The notes below the pieces were generated by a model, which worked only from the letters and a program-made list of their open reading frames with translations, was not told where the DNA came from and ran no database searches. Source: Ornithodoros turicata (taxonomy: Eukaryota > Arthropoda > Arachnida > Ixodida > Argasidae). Taken from it: 64,000 nucleotides of DNA. Location: positions 12,098,052 through 12,162,051 of the forward strand of contig NC_088209.1 in the NCBI RefSeq assembly GCF_037126465.1, read 5' to 3'. Numbering within the stretch: position 1 is the first letter of the stretch; every line of letters begins with the position of its first letter. Positions 46,662-57,551 of this stretch are shown in pieces. Both the position numbers and the translations under genes were made by a program.

Positions 46662-49600
46662 ATGCCATACTTCAATCCAACATGTGAAATGAGTGTCAAC
46701 GCGAGGGAGAACGCTAGTAATCAACAGCAACAACTACTTGCGAGCAAATTAGACGATTTCGATTTTCCATATTGCGACGATGTTCTTAAGTACGAGAAGA
46801 TCGCTAAGATCGGGCAGGGAACTTTCGGGTAACCATCCAGACTTTTCGTGTTGAAATGTTGTCAGTATGAATCATCAGACCCACGGGCAACCTCAATGAA
46901 TCTGACCCGATAAGACATACACCAATAGATATTTGGAGGCCCCGAAGAACGTGTGTTTGAAATTTAAATGACGCAGATCAATCTGAAGCTTTGCACTTCT
47001 TTTCTGCAGGGAGGTATTCAAGGCAGTCCACAGGCAAACGAGAAAAGTGGTTGCTCTCAAGAAAGTTCTCATGGAAAACGAAAAAGAAGGAGTAAGACCT
47101 TTTTCCAAAGAGTCGCCAACATTCGTCGTATACATCATTGCTCAGACGTTCTTTAACATTTCAGTTTCCGATAACAGCGCTACGAGAAATAAAGATATTG
47201 CAACTTCTTAAACACGAAAATGTAGTTAACCTAATTGAAATCTGCAGAACAAAAGGTAAGTACGCCTGCGTGAAACCTTGCATGCATGCATGTCTTGTCG
47301 CGTTACTTGCGCCGATGTGGAGGCATAACGCTAATTGTAAGGCGCTGCAAGGCAGCTGTAACATTCCGCCTTGAACAACGCAGACAGAGGCGCGTGATAT
47401 TTGTGTGTGCAATCTCTCCTGCATATTGTGCGTTTTTGGTGACTTTGTGAGGTCCTTCACCACTAAGACGTGCATCTGCCGCATCTGGCACAGCAACCTC
47501 CTATAACCGTCACAAGGCCACCTTCTACCTGGTGTTTGACTTTTGTGAGCACGACCTGGCTGGACTGCTGAGCAACATCCAGGTGAAGTTCTCGCTGGGT
47601 GAGATCAAGAAGGTGATGCAGCAGCTGCTCAACGGGCTCTACTTCATCCACAGCAACAAGATACTCCACAGGTGATCTTCGCGTGCTGTGATGATTCGAT
47701 GGCAGTGGAGAATAGTGTGGGGATATACAGGACGTCCAAGAAAATGTGTCCTTTAACTGTAATAAAATAACTACACCACATTAGGAAAAAAACACATAAA
47801 TACACCGACTTTAGACAACAAATCAACAAGTTACTGCAGACGTTTCCTCTCCCATTCGGGAGGCATCATCAGTGCCTGTAAATTGTTTTTCCACCGATGA
47901 TGCCTCCCGAATGGGAGACGAAACGTCTGTAGTAAATTGTTGATTTATTGTGTTAAGTCGGTGTGTTTGCATGTTTTTTCTTAATATGTCTTCCCCCGGC
48001 TTCTGGAACATTTTTGCAACTACACCACCCAGAATCATGCGGTCAACGGCATTTGTTCTTACTAGGTTTTTGCCACCTCCTGATGTAAATGTCAATGTAA
48101 GTGTCAATATGTAAATTTTTCCCAACTGAAGTCTGAAATTTGCCAAGTGAAGGTCAGATTTTACCCCACCAATGTGAAGAATGTGTCTAATTTACTCAAA
48201 TTAATGGTATTGAAAAAATGGCCGAACATCATGCCTTTCGAAGCACCGGACCATAACACGCTACAGCTTTTTGAGCGCAATCGATTGATAGTAGAACAGA
48301 TTGATAGTAGAAAAAGTGACAGGTCCTGAAATTGGGAGAGGGAAAGCGTGATCCCAGCGAAAGCGGGACGCGATAAGCCATGCCTATGTTATGTTATCTC
48401 TGCTATGTTATGTTATCTCTTTCTGTGATGCCGGTGTGGGCTGGGTTTCCAACCTCCTTTCGTCGGACTGACAACGATTACGCTGAAAAATTCCTCCACG
48501 CGCTATCCTCTGGGAGCTTCATAGAGCATGATGTTCGGCTATTTTTTTTCGTCGGTGTAGCTCGTGAATATCACTGTCAGTTATCATGAGTTTGGGTGAA
48601 TTCGGCACGCTCTGCATATTGGTGGGGTAAAAAGGTGACCTTCACTTGGCAAATTTCCGAGCTCAGTTCGCAAATATTTACATGATTAAATTTACGATAC
48701 GTGACATTCAGATCGTGCAGTGGCAAAAACTTGGTATGAAGAAATGCCATTGACTGCATGATTCTAGGTGGCGTGGTTTTTTTAAAATTATAATTCAATG
48801 ACACGTTTTCTGGGACACCCCGTAGAACCCATTTGCCGTGAGGCCAGCTAGGCTTGAACAGCTATGTAAGGGCACGTGCATGGCTCATGCAGATGTCTGG
48901 AAAAGCAAAGTGTCCTCACGTGCAAAATGTCACGGGACTTCAATTTTTCAGGAAAATGATGACTGCAAAATTAGATACGATGTTAGACGCTTCAGAATGC
49001 TTGGCACATGTAATTACTGTAATGGAGAATGAAGGTAATGAGTTGCACAAACGAAGGCACACGCGTACATTGTAAAAACGTAAAGCAAACACATGTTTCT
49101 AGGCTGTGAAATATAACAAGGATGGTTAAGAGCATCAGACAAAACAAAACTTGTACAGGCTTGTAACAGGACCTCAAACCTGAAGAAGTGCAGCCTACTG
49201 CACGAAAGTCTCGTTTTTTAATGTGTACATAGTAAACAGTTGATGCTCTTAACTGTCTCTGTTATTTTTGATTCTGCATCGCCGGAAACTTGCACATTGC
49301 TTTTCTTCACGTTCTGCGAAATATACATCACAATATAGATCAAAACTGAGAACGTTATCACATTGGAAGGAGCACAAACCTTGTTTTTAAAGTCAAGAAG
49401 GAAATGGGCACCGGCAGCTTGTATATTTATATAGTATCAGTTATAATGCTTATCTTACAACACCTCTCTTCCTCACAAAAAAATTATGAAATTAAACCTA
49501 TCTTTGAGCATATTCAGGGTTATTCTAGCAAACTTTATACATTTAAATCGCGTTGTAAAAATATAAGACATGGTGTAGACTACTCCAGACTTTGAAGGCT

Positions 49601-52600
49601 GATAGCCATTCGTCTGAAGTTTTATTAGAATTTTTTGTAAGCACTATGGTCGTGTAGGAAAAAATAAAATAAAAATAAAGCAAAATCTCGCCCCATGCAT
49701 TTTCAGTAACCTATCTCAGATGAACACCGCCATTTTCTCCTGTGTCCGCTTCACTGCTGCCTACAACGATGTGACATGCCCATTCTGACGCCATGCACTA
49801 ATCCTCTTCTTCTGTATGATGTGTGTGGTGAAATGAAATTGAAACGTGCAGAGGAGAGAGTGGCAGCTTTTGGGGACCATAACGTTCACGAAAAATTCCA
49901 ACAGAACTTCAAACAAATGGCTACCAGTTTGCGAAACCCAGTCTTTAATCGTGACGATGCAGTACAGTCAAACTCCTTTATAGCGAACACCTTTTTAACG
50001 AAAATACCATTACAGCAAAATTTTTTTGCGGTCCCGCTGGAGCCTATAGGTCCAATAATAGACATCCTTTTTAACGAAAATACCTTTACTGCGAATTTTT
50101 TTTGCTGTCCCCTGAGTTTCGTTGTAAAGGAGTTTGACTGTATAACATCTGCTAGGACTAACTCTGTAAATGGCAGTAACAGCCTGATATGGGTGTCATA
50201 CTCTCGCTATTCCATCATCTCCCCAATATTGAAATCCTGTCCATTTACCATATCGCTAACTCCACTGACAAAAGCTCGGTTTTTGTGGAAGGAGGGTTAA
50301 CATTATTAGAGAGGCTAATGTGCCCCACAAGTAAACTGGAAGTAAACTTGTTTTTTTCATTCAAGCCCTCCTCGGTTTGACTTGCGTTGCGGAAGCCACG
50401 TTTAAAGGGGACAGGCTAGGCAACTGAAAGGAATTGAGTGCAGTCCTGCAATGGGTGCTTGTTTTTCTACTCATTTTTTTTTCTTTTATTTTCCTTCTTT
50501 TTTACGTGACATCCACCATAATTGCTGCAGAAATGAAGTGCAGTTTTCTGTATTGAACTGTTCGTTGCATCACGAACCATTCTTTCGTGCAGTTCTTTTC
50601 TTTTCTATCGCAGTGTACATAATCTTTTTTTTTTTTTTTGTTGTTGTTGTTGTTGTTAACCGTCACGGTGAAAACAGCGTAATAATATTCCAGGGACATG
50701 AAAGCAGCCAATATCCTCATAACGAAGCACGGCGTTTTGAAGCTCGCCGATTTTGGACTGGCCCGAGCCTTCAGCCTGAGCAAATCTGCACAGCCCAATC
50801 GGTACACCAACCGAGTTGTCACGCTGTGGTATAGGCCTCCGGAACTGCTGCTCGGTGAGCGGAACTACGGACCTCCCGTCGACATGTGGGGTGCAGGGTG
50901 CATCATGGCAGAGATGTGGACACGCTCCCCAATCATGCAAGTGAGTAAGACACGTTGCGCTGTCAAGTTCGATACGTTACACACCCGCAAGTGAAAGGTC
51001 GTACCATGTTTCAGTAGGTTGGCGCGAATATTCACATTTTTCAAACACCGAAGCGAGTAATAGTATATACAGTCAAACCTCGTTACAACGAAACGCGATA
51101 TAACGAAATTCGCGATAGAGCGAAATAATTCGGATTCCCCGGCAGAGGGCCATAGGGATCAATGTATTTTAACTCCCGCTACAACGAGTCACCTTTTAGC
51201 CGCCGCCTCGATACAGCGAAAGAACGAGATAAGGTTTATCATCCCAGAAGCCAACTTTAGGGTCACGAAAACAAAGGGCGCAAGCAGCGCCCTGTTCCCG
51301 CAGCGAAAGATGGCACGCGCGATTAGGGTCGGGAGGAATCTGGTGCCTACAAAAGGAAGTCTGAGTCATTGGAAGGTTAGGGATTTTCTTCCGTGGCTTC
51401 TCCTTTTCGCGCTTGTTTTGAACTGTCCGGTTTCAGCTAGAGTCACTCTAGTTGCAGCCAAGTAAAAAGAGCGCGAGACGCCATCGCGCGCGTGGGAAAC
51501 GCTTCGTTCGCGTGGCGGCGTAAGTGACGAAATCAGCCTAGATGATTTTCTTGACGGGGACAAACATGCCGTAGCAACAGAGAGCCTTACAGAAAACGCA
51601 CTGTCATAGACGTTGAAGGTTTGCGGGAGATCGCAACACGATATGGAGAAAGCTGCGGAGGCTTCAGCGGCGTACGAACAATGCGTGACCCCACGTCTTC
51701 TAGGCACGACGCAGATGCGTATAGCTGGCTATTTCACGCAAGAATAAAATACCGTAGATGCACTTTGGCGCTGTATTTGTAGTTGTCATTTTTCACGAAA
51801 AACTTTTCCGCATCGTTGCGGGAGTTATCGACGCTTATGTACAGCGCGCGCCCTCGCACAGGTCGCGATCCATGACCTTCAATTCGGTACAACAAAATGT
51901 TCGATACAACGAAAGAAATTGCTGTCCCCGTGGGTTTCGTTATATCGAGGTTCGACTATATCTGATTCCGACTCGAATATATAATGGAAACTCTGTATGC
52001 AATAAGGGGAGGAGTCGAAAAATCCCAAACCGAGAAGAGGGGCCCGATCTGATTGTCCGGCCCATTGACGCACATGCATTTCCCATTTCGTACCCTCCTG
52101 TAGCTGGCCAATAGTGTGCAGTATGGTCCTAAATTTTCTTTGGCAGGTATATACTGGTATGTAGATGTCATTGCAGTGAAAATAGTAAAAGGGGGATAAG
52201 TTGACTTATCCCCTTATTGCATACAGAGGTTCAATTAGGACCTCGTGATTTAGGGTAAAACCCGGAAGGACCTGCTTTTAGCCCCCGATTTGCAACGTTG
52301 TCACTCCGGGGAAAAAGTTTAAAAAAATCGCGAAACCTAACTTGGCAGAGTGGCAATTCAGCAGCCGACATCATCACGACAGCCGCCATTGACAACGACA
52401 GTCACTGGATATCGCCAGATTTTACCCTGTTTTATGACTCCTGAAATTAAGAGCTTGTTGGTGCTTACTCCAAAGTCGTGCTGTAGACTGGGTGGTGGTG
52501 GGTTGAAATCCTTCCACTGACTGCGCTGTCTGACGTTTCCGCCCTGGTTTTCTGGAACACTTTGATGTTGGCACAATTCCCTCTGAAGTCAGCCCAGGAC

Positions 52601-55600
52601 ACACACTAACCCCCCCTTCCTTCCTCCTGTCCTCTGTTCACGTCTGTATGCCACGAAAACGCCAGTTTCTGAATATATTCAAATATAGTTGCAAAGTTGC
52701 ACTCGTAAGCTCGAAAGCATCAGAAGGGAGTGTATGGAAGACAGTGAATGCTGCTACATAACTGTTTGCATGTACAGTGCAATACTGTTAATTGAAACTT
52801 GAAGTGGACCAAAAATTTGTTCAAATAAAGCGGAGTTTGAATAAAGGGGGAACTCCTCCGAATGAGTGGTTGATGCATGGGCAGCCCGTACTAGCTACGT
52901 CGGAGATGCATCATGGCTCGCTAGGCCTTGCCACACATTTGCTGTTGCGTGGTGCCAGTAATACGAGAGGTCTCATTCATTCCAAAATATTTATTTGCAG
53001 ACAAACATCAATTCATCTCAGAGTGAAAAATAAATAAATAAAAGAAACTGCCACAGAGTGAACTACTGCCACAGGCAGTAGTTGACTCTCCTTTAGTGCA
53101 ATCCTTCTATCGCAATGTGTCATCCTTTATCAATTGAATTTGTGCATGCTTATTTTTTTTATCATCCTTTTTGTCATCATCCTTATCATCCTTTTATCTA
53201 TTGAATTTGTGTATCCCTTTTTTGTTTTGTTTTGTTTTGTGTGTCCGCTCCTACTTAGGCCTGATGAAGGCCACTAGTATCTATAAAATAAATAAATAAA
53301 TAAAATGAATTTTAGTGCTCGCATTCGTTTCTGCAGCCACATCTCAACATCATTTGCCATGTCGAGTCCAACCAACACAACCTCGATAGAGGAAGCCTGC
53401 TTAATCGTGGACGTGACGTTGCAACTGAGAGCTAGCCAATCAGGATTGTGTTTTCAATGGTGGTAGCCATGGAGACGAACAACCGTCGTCTGCAAGTAGT
53501 GATTGAACGTCCCCAAAAACGGTCCCATATCCTTATCAAGTTCGATTTTCTGGAAAGCGCGTTGCACTTTTTGCCTACAGATTCAAGTCCACATGTTCCA
53601 AGTTAGTTGCAGCAATCATTTGCGGGTCTTTGAGTTCACAGAACGGTGATTCGCAGTAACAGACGAATTCCGAGGAGGGAGAGGAAGCGATAAGCTGACC
53701 TTCTGTATCTAGGTGGCATTTGCCCGACCCAATCGTGAACGCGAACACAAATACTTCCAACTCAGTTTGAGAAAATATCGATTGTCATCAACACCTTTTT
53801 GCTGGCTCTGTTATCAACGGGAAAGGTGTCGATCCCATTAAAACAGTGAGGCTCCTTGTTTTGCCGATCACGAGTAAGCAGCATCCGCAAGTTCCGCGAG
53901 TTTGCGAACACCATTGTGGTGACACGCTCCTTGTTCCTCTTTCCTGTGGTGCAAGTATCACCTCTGTAAATACTGTACAAGTGGTTAATTTCGTGGTCCG
54001 AATAATTCGCGAATTTGTGTGGGAGCGCGATTCGTGAGTAGTTCGTCAACTCGCGTGGAAGCGGATAGAAGCGGAAATCTCGGGATCGGGGAGATCGGGG
54101 ATCACGTGAACGAGACTTAGCTGGCCTCTACATGCCGGCTTATCGTGAAATCAAATCCCATAACAATGACATATGTGCTGGTTTTGTGACAGCAGATATC
54201 TGCAATGCCAAGTGACACACTATGCGAATAAACTGTACTGATGTTGAGGTGACGTTTCAGTTATAGAAATGTTTGACAAGAATCAAGCGCGTGCGAGAAT
54301 GAATGTCGTCAAGTGAATCGATTTGTCTTTGTGGAGGTGATATCGTCGCGAATTCCAGTGCCACCATACTCGTTCATCCCCCCTACTTGTATTTCGCTTA
54401 TAGGGGCACTAAGTCGATATAAGAGCAATGATGTATCAGTAGGAATATGTCCATTTAACTCTGAAACATACTGTATTTTCACGCGTATTAGCCGCACCGC
54501 AGATAAGCCGCAGGACTCGTTTTTGGATACATTTTGAAAATGTTTTTGCAGATAAGCCGCACTCGCAGATAAGCCGCGGGTAATACGACGCGACTGCTTT
54601 GTGCGCTAAACCAGTGATGCACAAACAAAATCAATAGAGACTCTCAACGCTCGTCGACGGCGTACTCCCTGCCAGCTGCCCTGTTCCCGTACTGGTTCGC
54701 GACGTCGACGACTTTTAGTTTGAAGCCGCTGTCGTAGCTGTGCCTCCGCGTTGGAGCCATGCCTTACCTCTAACTGCCGTGCCCGTGTCCACGAATGCTG
54801 CTGCGTCAGTGCTCAAATGAGAACTGACGCTTAGCTGACCACGTTTTATCCCGATGTCAGGTGTATTGAACCCTTCCTGCCGACAAAGGAGACCATAGGG
54901 AAGGCCATAAACCCTGTGGTCCACATTCTGGTGTCGGCATGATGTATAACAAAGGAGGTCAGTTCTAGTGTTCTACTAAGATCGGATTGTGCCCTTGTTG
55001 CGTGTTTTTTGCCGATTGATGAATTAGTAGTGTTCCAGGAGACATTAATCACTGTCACCCCTTTTGTTAAAGCTGCGTGGGGGAATGTATTCGGAAGGTC
55101 AGACCACTCGAATGCGGACCCGCCCCTGTTCGGTATTGTTCGTGCACTAGCAGGGCGGTCCCGTTCCGAAAAAACATGAGGCACTGTCTGACATTGTCGG
55201 CCCTTTCGTGTAATCCGGGGTATGGGGAAAATACCAGGGAAAAATAGCCATCAGATAAGCCGCACCCGTGAATAAGCCGCAGAGCGTCCGCGAAAAAAAA
55301 ATATTCGCGCATAAGCCGCGGCTAATACGTGTGAAAATACGGTATTTTCTTCAATTATGAAGGTCGACAATGACATAGTTGTGCAGTAATTATAGAACGC
55401 GTTGCGCACTATTTCTTGAACTTGCTCCACCCTTCAAGTTTTCACAACAATAGGAGCGACGTTATTTTGACGTTTCGTGCGGGCCACCACTTACGTTGCT
55501 GCATTTTTTAATAAGTTTTTTTTTTTCAGAGTCACTACACTACATTCATGAGGAATGTCCATCTGCAACGTATTACTTGTACATCTTTTTCGGCCGCCTT

Positions 55601-57551
55601 CACTAATAGAAATGAGATTTTTTTATAAGTCGCGCATATTCTTTGAAGTGAAACCCCTCCGCCGGCACGGAGCCGCAACAACGCGACAGCAAACAGGTTC
55701 GGCAGGTTCTCCCCCGCGGCTGACCTTGTGGGAGTCCAAGATTGGCTGACAACGCAAAACGTCATTCGGGGATGAGTCTGCCCCGTTTGCTGACGCATTA
55801 GACGAAGGGGAGAGTTGCACTGATTTCGCTCTTTGATCCGCTTTTTAAATAGTGAAAGCGCTTGAGCTACACAAAGTCTTCCACATATTTAGGTAGAGTG
55901 AAACCCCTGCTTTCACTCTGTGTAGTTCAGACAAAGTACAACCATCAGTTTAGTTCCCCTTTAACCTTAATTTTGTGAAAAAAGTCTTTTCAGGGTTTTG
56001 TCGACTCTACTGAATTGTAGCACCTTTTAGCATTTCTAGATGCCATAACAGGGAACACGGAAGTTCCGACGAAGGAATAATGAGATTATATTGTATCACA
56101 CTGTATACCATCCATAGGTATATCCATAAGTAGAATTTTTATTCAGTTCAGTCACCTAACTACTTACCCAGCCCTAAACTTAAATGCCCTGGACTGCGTT
56201 CTGTTTCAGGGCAACACGGAACAACATCAGATCAGCTTGATCAGTCAGCTCTGCGGGTCGCTTACACCCGAGCTGTGGCCAGGTGTTGAAAAACTTGAAC
56301 TTTACCACAAGCTTAACTTGCCAAAAGGGCAGAAAAGAAAAGTGAAGGAACGTCTTAAGGTAAGGATGATTGTCATCTCAAGTAACCATTTCATGCATCA
56401 TCTCAGAGAGTTTTATAGACAGTTTTTACCTCTTCACCCAGCACTGTTGCTCGGTGATGAGGCTATTGTCCCTTTTAGCAGAGTTCATAATTTCTTGAAA
56501 GACACCGGGATGGTCAGTCTCTTGTAATTTTATGCCTTTGTAAACATGTTTTTACCAGACAGTGTACATAATTTTAATCGATCACACTCCTATCACTGTC
56601 CGTTTACAATTTTAACTAATCACAATTTCACCACTGTCTTGGTGCACCACGACCTTAGCTGTCCGTGCACCATAAAAACCTGAATCATCATCATCATCAT
56701 CCATTTCATGCACATCCCCCTTTTTGTAAATTCAGTACGTAAGCGTAGATTTCTCCATTTGCCGAGTCTGGCCGTGCCTCCATGTTTGAAACCGCATCTC
56801 GCTTTCCTGTTGCAAAACGAGAAATTTGGAACCGGTCTTGCCGGGCCACATTCCGGGCATATCGTCCACAGGATTTATTCTTTCACATTTTCTGTCACAT
56901 TAACAAAAAACATGATTTTAGAGCATTATCTGATACATTACGCGGTACCGTAAGCTTCCGTTAATTGTACCGAGAGGAGTGTGAAATTTTATTAAATTAC
57001 CCGAAGGTCCAATTAGAAAATAGGCAGAAAAATGAACAAGGTCCGTGTGATCACCTGCTGTCGCGCGCTTGAAAGGCACATATGAAAACATCCCACATAG
57101 AGCGTTCGTGTTCGCCTCGTACTTGCGGTAACTTGGGGAGATGGTAGAAGCATATCTACCGCAGTAGCAGTCAAGATTTTTGTGTTCATTGACTTCCAAG
57201 CCCTTCTCTTTCTGACTTTTTATTCTTTTATTTTTTCAGGCATACGTGAAGGACCCTTACGCCCTCGACCTGCTAGACAAGCTGCTGTGCCTCGACCCCA
57301 CCAAGCGGTACGACAGCGACAATGCGCTCAACCACGACTTCTTCTGGACAGATCCTATGCCGTCTGACCTGGCCAAGATGCTCTCCCAACACACGCAATC
57401 CATGTTTGAGTACCTGGCCCCCCCTCGGAGACGAGGCATGCAGCAGCAAGCCCACCCGGGGGCCCATCCCCCGGGGGCACACCCAGGAGCCAAAGCAGCT
57501 CAGGCTTCCACCACGAGCACTGACGGGCAGTACCACGATCGCGTCTTCTGA
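46662..57551 (+). CDS. CDK9: Cyclin-dependent kinase 9 (catalytic subunit of P-TEFb), 7 exons
   Basis: Coding exons 46,662-46,828, 47,010-47,091, 47,165-47,255, 47,494-47,671, 50,694-50,940, 56,210-56,359 and 57,240-57,551, all GT/AG and phase-compatible: 408 residues. A second in-frame ATG at 46,689 would give 399. Kinase landmarks in order: glycine loop [16 protein letters not shown] lysine in [15 protein letters not shown] helix (the PITALRE signature that first named CDK9), catalytic [19 protein letters not shown], activation loop [16 protein letters not shown] with the conserved T-loop Thr, and the C-terminal [22 protein letters not shown] tail. With cyclin T it phosphorylates RNA polymerase II CTD, DSIF and NELF in the nucleus to release paused polymerase. 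Length is near Drosophila Cdk9 (404) and longer than human (372) because of a glutamine-rich N-terminus and a PGAH-rich C-terminal insert. No broken residue seen. Confidence 0.97.
47728..48822. mobile_element. Mariner-type MITE with ~350-bp inverted arms, TA duplication
   Basis: The left tip CAGGACGTCCAAGAAAATGT and the right tip, read inverted, CGGGGTGTCCCAGAAAACGT are bordered by TA. Both arms share CAGAATCATGC/AGAATCATGC, AATTTGCCAAGTGAAGGTCA and TTTTACCCCACCAAT in opposite orientation. A second foldback element interrupts the left arm (47,783-47,990). Length 1,095 bp, non-coding. Confidence 0.85.
47783..47990. mobile_element. Small foldback element nested in the mariner-type MITE
   Basis: Arms of about 90 bp: CCCATTCGGGAGGCATCATC (left) against GATGATGCCTCCCGAATGGG (right), continuing outward through AGACGTTT/AAACGTCT and ACCGACTTTAGACAACAAAT/ATTTATTGTGTTAAGTCGGT. 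The centre is a ~20-bp spacer. Both outer ends read AAAAAACA(C/T) in inverse. Transcripts would form a strong hairpin. Confidence 0.8.
49965..50140. mobile_element. pogo-type MITE, 176 bp, TA duplication
   Basis: Starts CAGTCAAACTCCTTTATAGC and ends with the inverse GTAAAGGAGTTTGACTG, flanked by TA on both sides. Internal CTTTTTAACGAAAATACC occurs twice. Confidence 0.9.
51070..51958. mobile_element. pogo/Tigger-type element, 889 bp, TA duplication
   Basis: Left TA-CAGTCAAACCTCGTTACAAC; right TTTCGTTATATCGAGGTTCGACTA-TA (last G mutated to A). Subterminal ACAACGAAA/ATAACGAAA repeats as in the elements at 33,205 and 49,965. No intact transposase. CDK9 intron 5. Confidence 0.85.
51991..52228. 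repeat. Inverted-repeat element with exact 20-bp ends
   Basis: CTCTGTATGCAATAAGGGGA at 51,991-52,010 and its exact inverse at 52,209-52,228, with an internal hairpin GGGGATAAGT-TG-ACTTATCCCC at 52,192-52,213. Probably a small MITE; no target duplication identified. Confidence 0.6.
52420..52630 (+). mobile_element. Diverged tRNA-derived SINE fragment
   Basis: Shares the order of the SINE at 63,741: a B-box remnant GGGTTGAAATCC (52,501), GCTGTCTGACGTTTCCGCCC, then TTGGCACAATTCCCTCTGAA and GTCAGCCCAGGACACACACT followed by a C run. The A box is not recognisable. Confidence 0.65.
52631..54470. other. CDK9 intron 5, largely unassigned
   Basis: Contains a retrotransposon-like 3' end near 53,150-53,305 and otherwise short open frames with no motif. 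Confidence 0.5.
53150..53305 (+). mobile_element. Non-LTR retrotransposon 3' tail
   Basis: CCTACTTAGGCCTGATGAAG then GCCACTAGTATCTATAAAAT followed by an (AAAT)n run ending near 53,303. Such a GGCC-containing 3' UTR ending in AAAT repeats is typical of jockey-type tails; no coding sequence retained. Confidence 0.5.
54471..55342. mobile_element. 872-bp TIR element with AAGCCGC subterminal repeats, TA flanks
   Basis: Starts TA-CTGTATTTTCACGCGTATTA, ends GCTAATACGTGTGAAAATACGG-TA. The motif (A/T)(A/T)AAGCCGC/TTAGCCGC is repeated at least four times near the left end (54,487-54,580) and at least four times near the right end (55,255-55,322), all oriented the same way on the plus strand. No transposase. 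Superfamily uncertain; the TA duplication suggests Tc1/mariner-like. Confidence 0.75.
55985..56052 (+). repeat. Dispersed repeat copy 2
   Basis: Partner of 43,590-43,680, about 70 bp aligned with small gaps. Located in intron 5 of CDK9. Confidence 0.6.
56398..56700 (+). mobile_element. 5'-truncated non-LTR retrotransposon with 12-bp TSD
   Basis: Flanked by CCATTTCATGCA at 56,386-56,397 and 56,701-56,712. The 303-bp insert encodes the last ~40 residues of an ORF2-like protein ([20 protein letters not shown] then DTGMVSLL and stop at 56,527), then a 3' UTR ending GTGCACCATAAAAACCTGAA and an ATC-repeat tail. Truncation, tail and duplication show target-primed reverse transcription. It starts 39 bp after the CDK9 exon 6 donor. 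Confidence 0.88.

Larger units (their letters stand above)
47672..50693. other. CDK9 intron 4
   Basis: 3.0 kb. Holds the mariner-type element (47,728-48,822) with a nested foldback, and a pogo-type MITE (49,965-50,140). The acceptor is preceded by a T run and a (GTT)n microsatellite near 50,626-50,657. The segment 48,823-49,964 shows no recognised element apart from an A-rich tail-like segment (49,650-49,685). Confidence 0.7.

Noticed and set aside
49776..50300. 174-codon plus-strand ORF
   Set aside because: It runs through a pogo-type MITE (49,965-50,140) and has no recognisable motif; chance frame.
53846..54037. Short open frames near 53,575-54,049
   Set aside because: Overlapping on both strands with no motif; probably noise in CDK9 intron 5.
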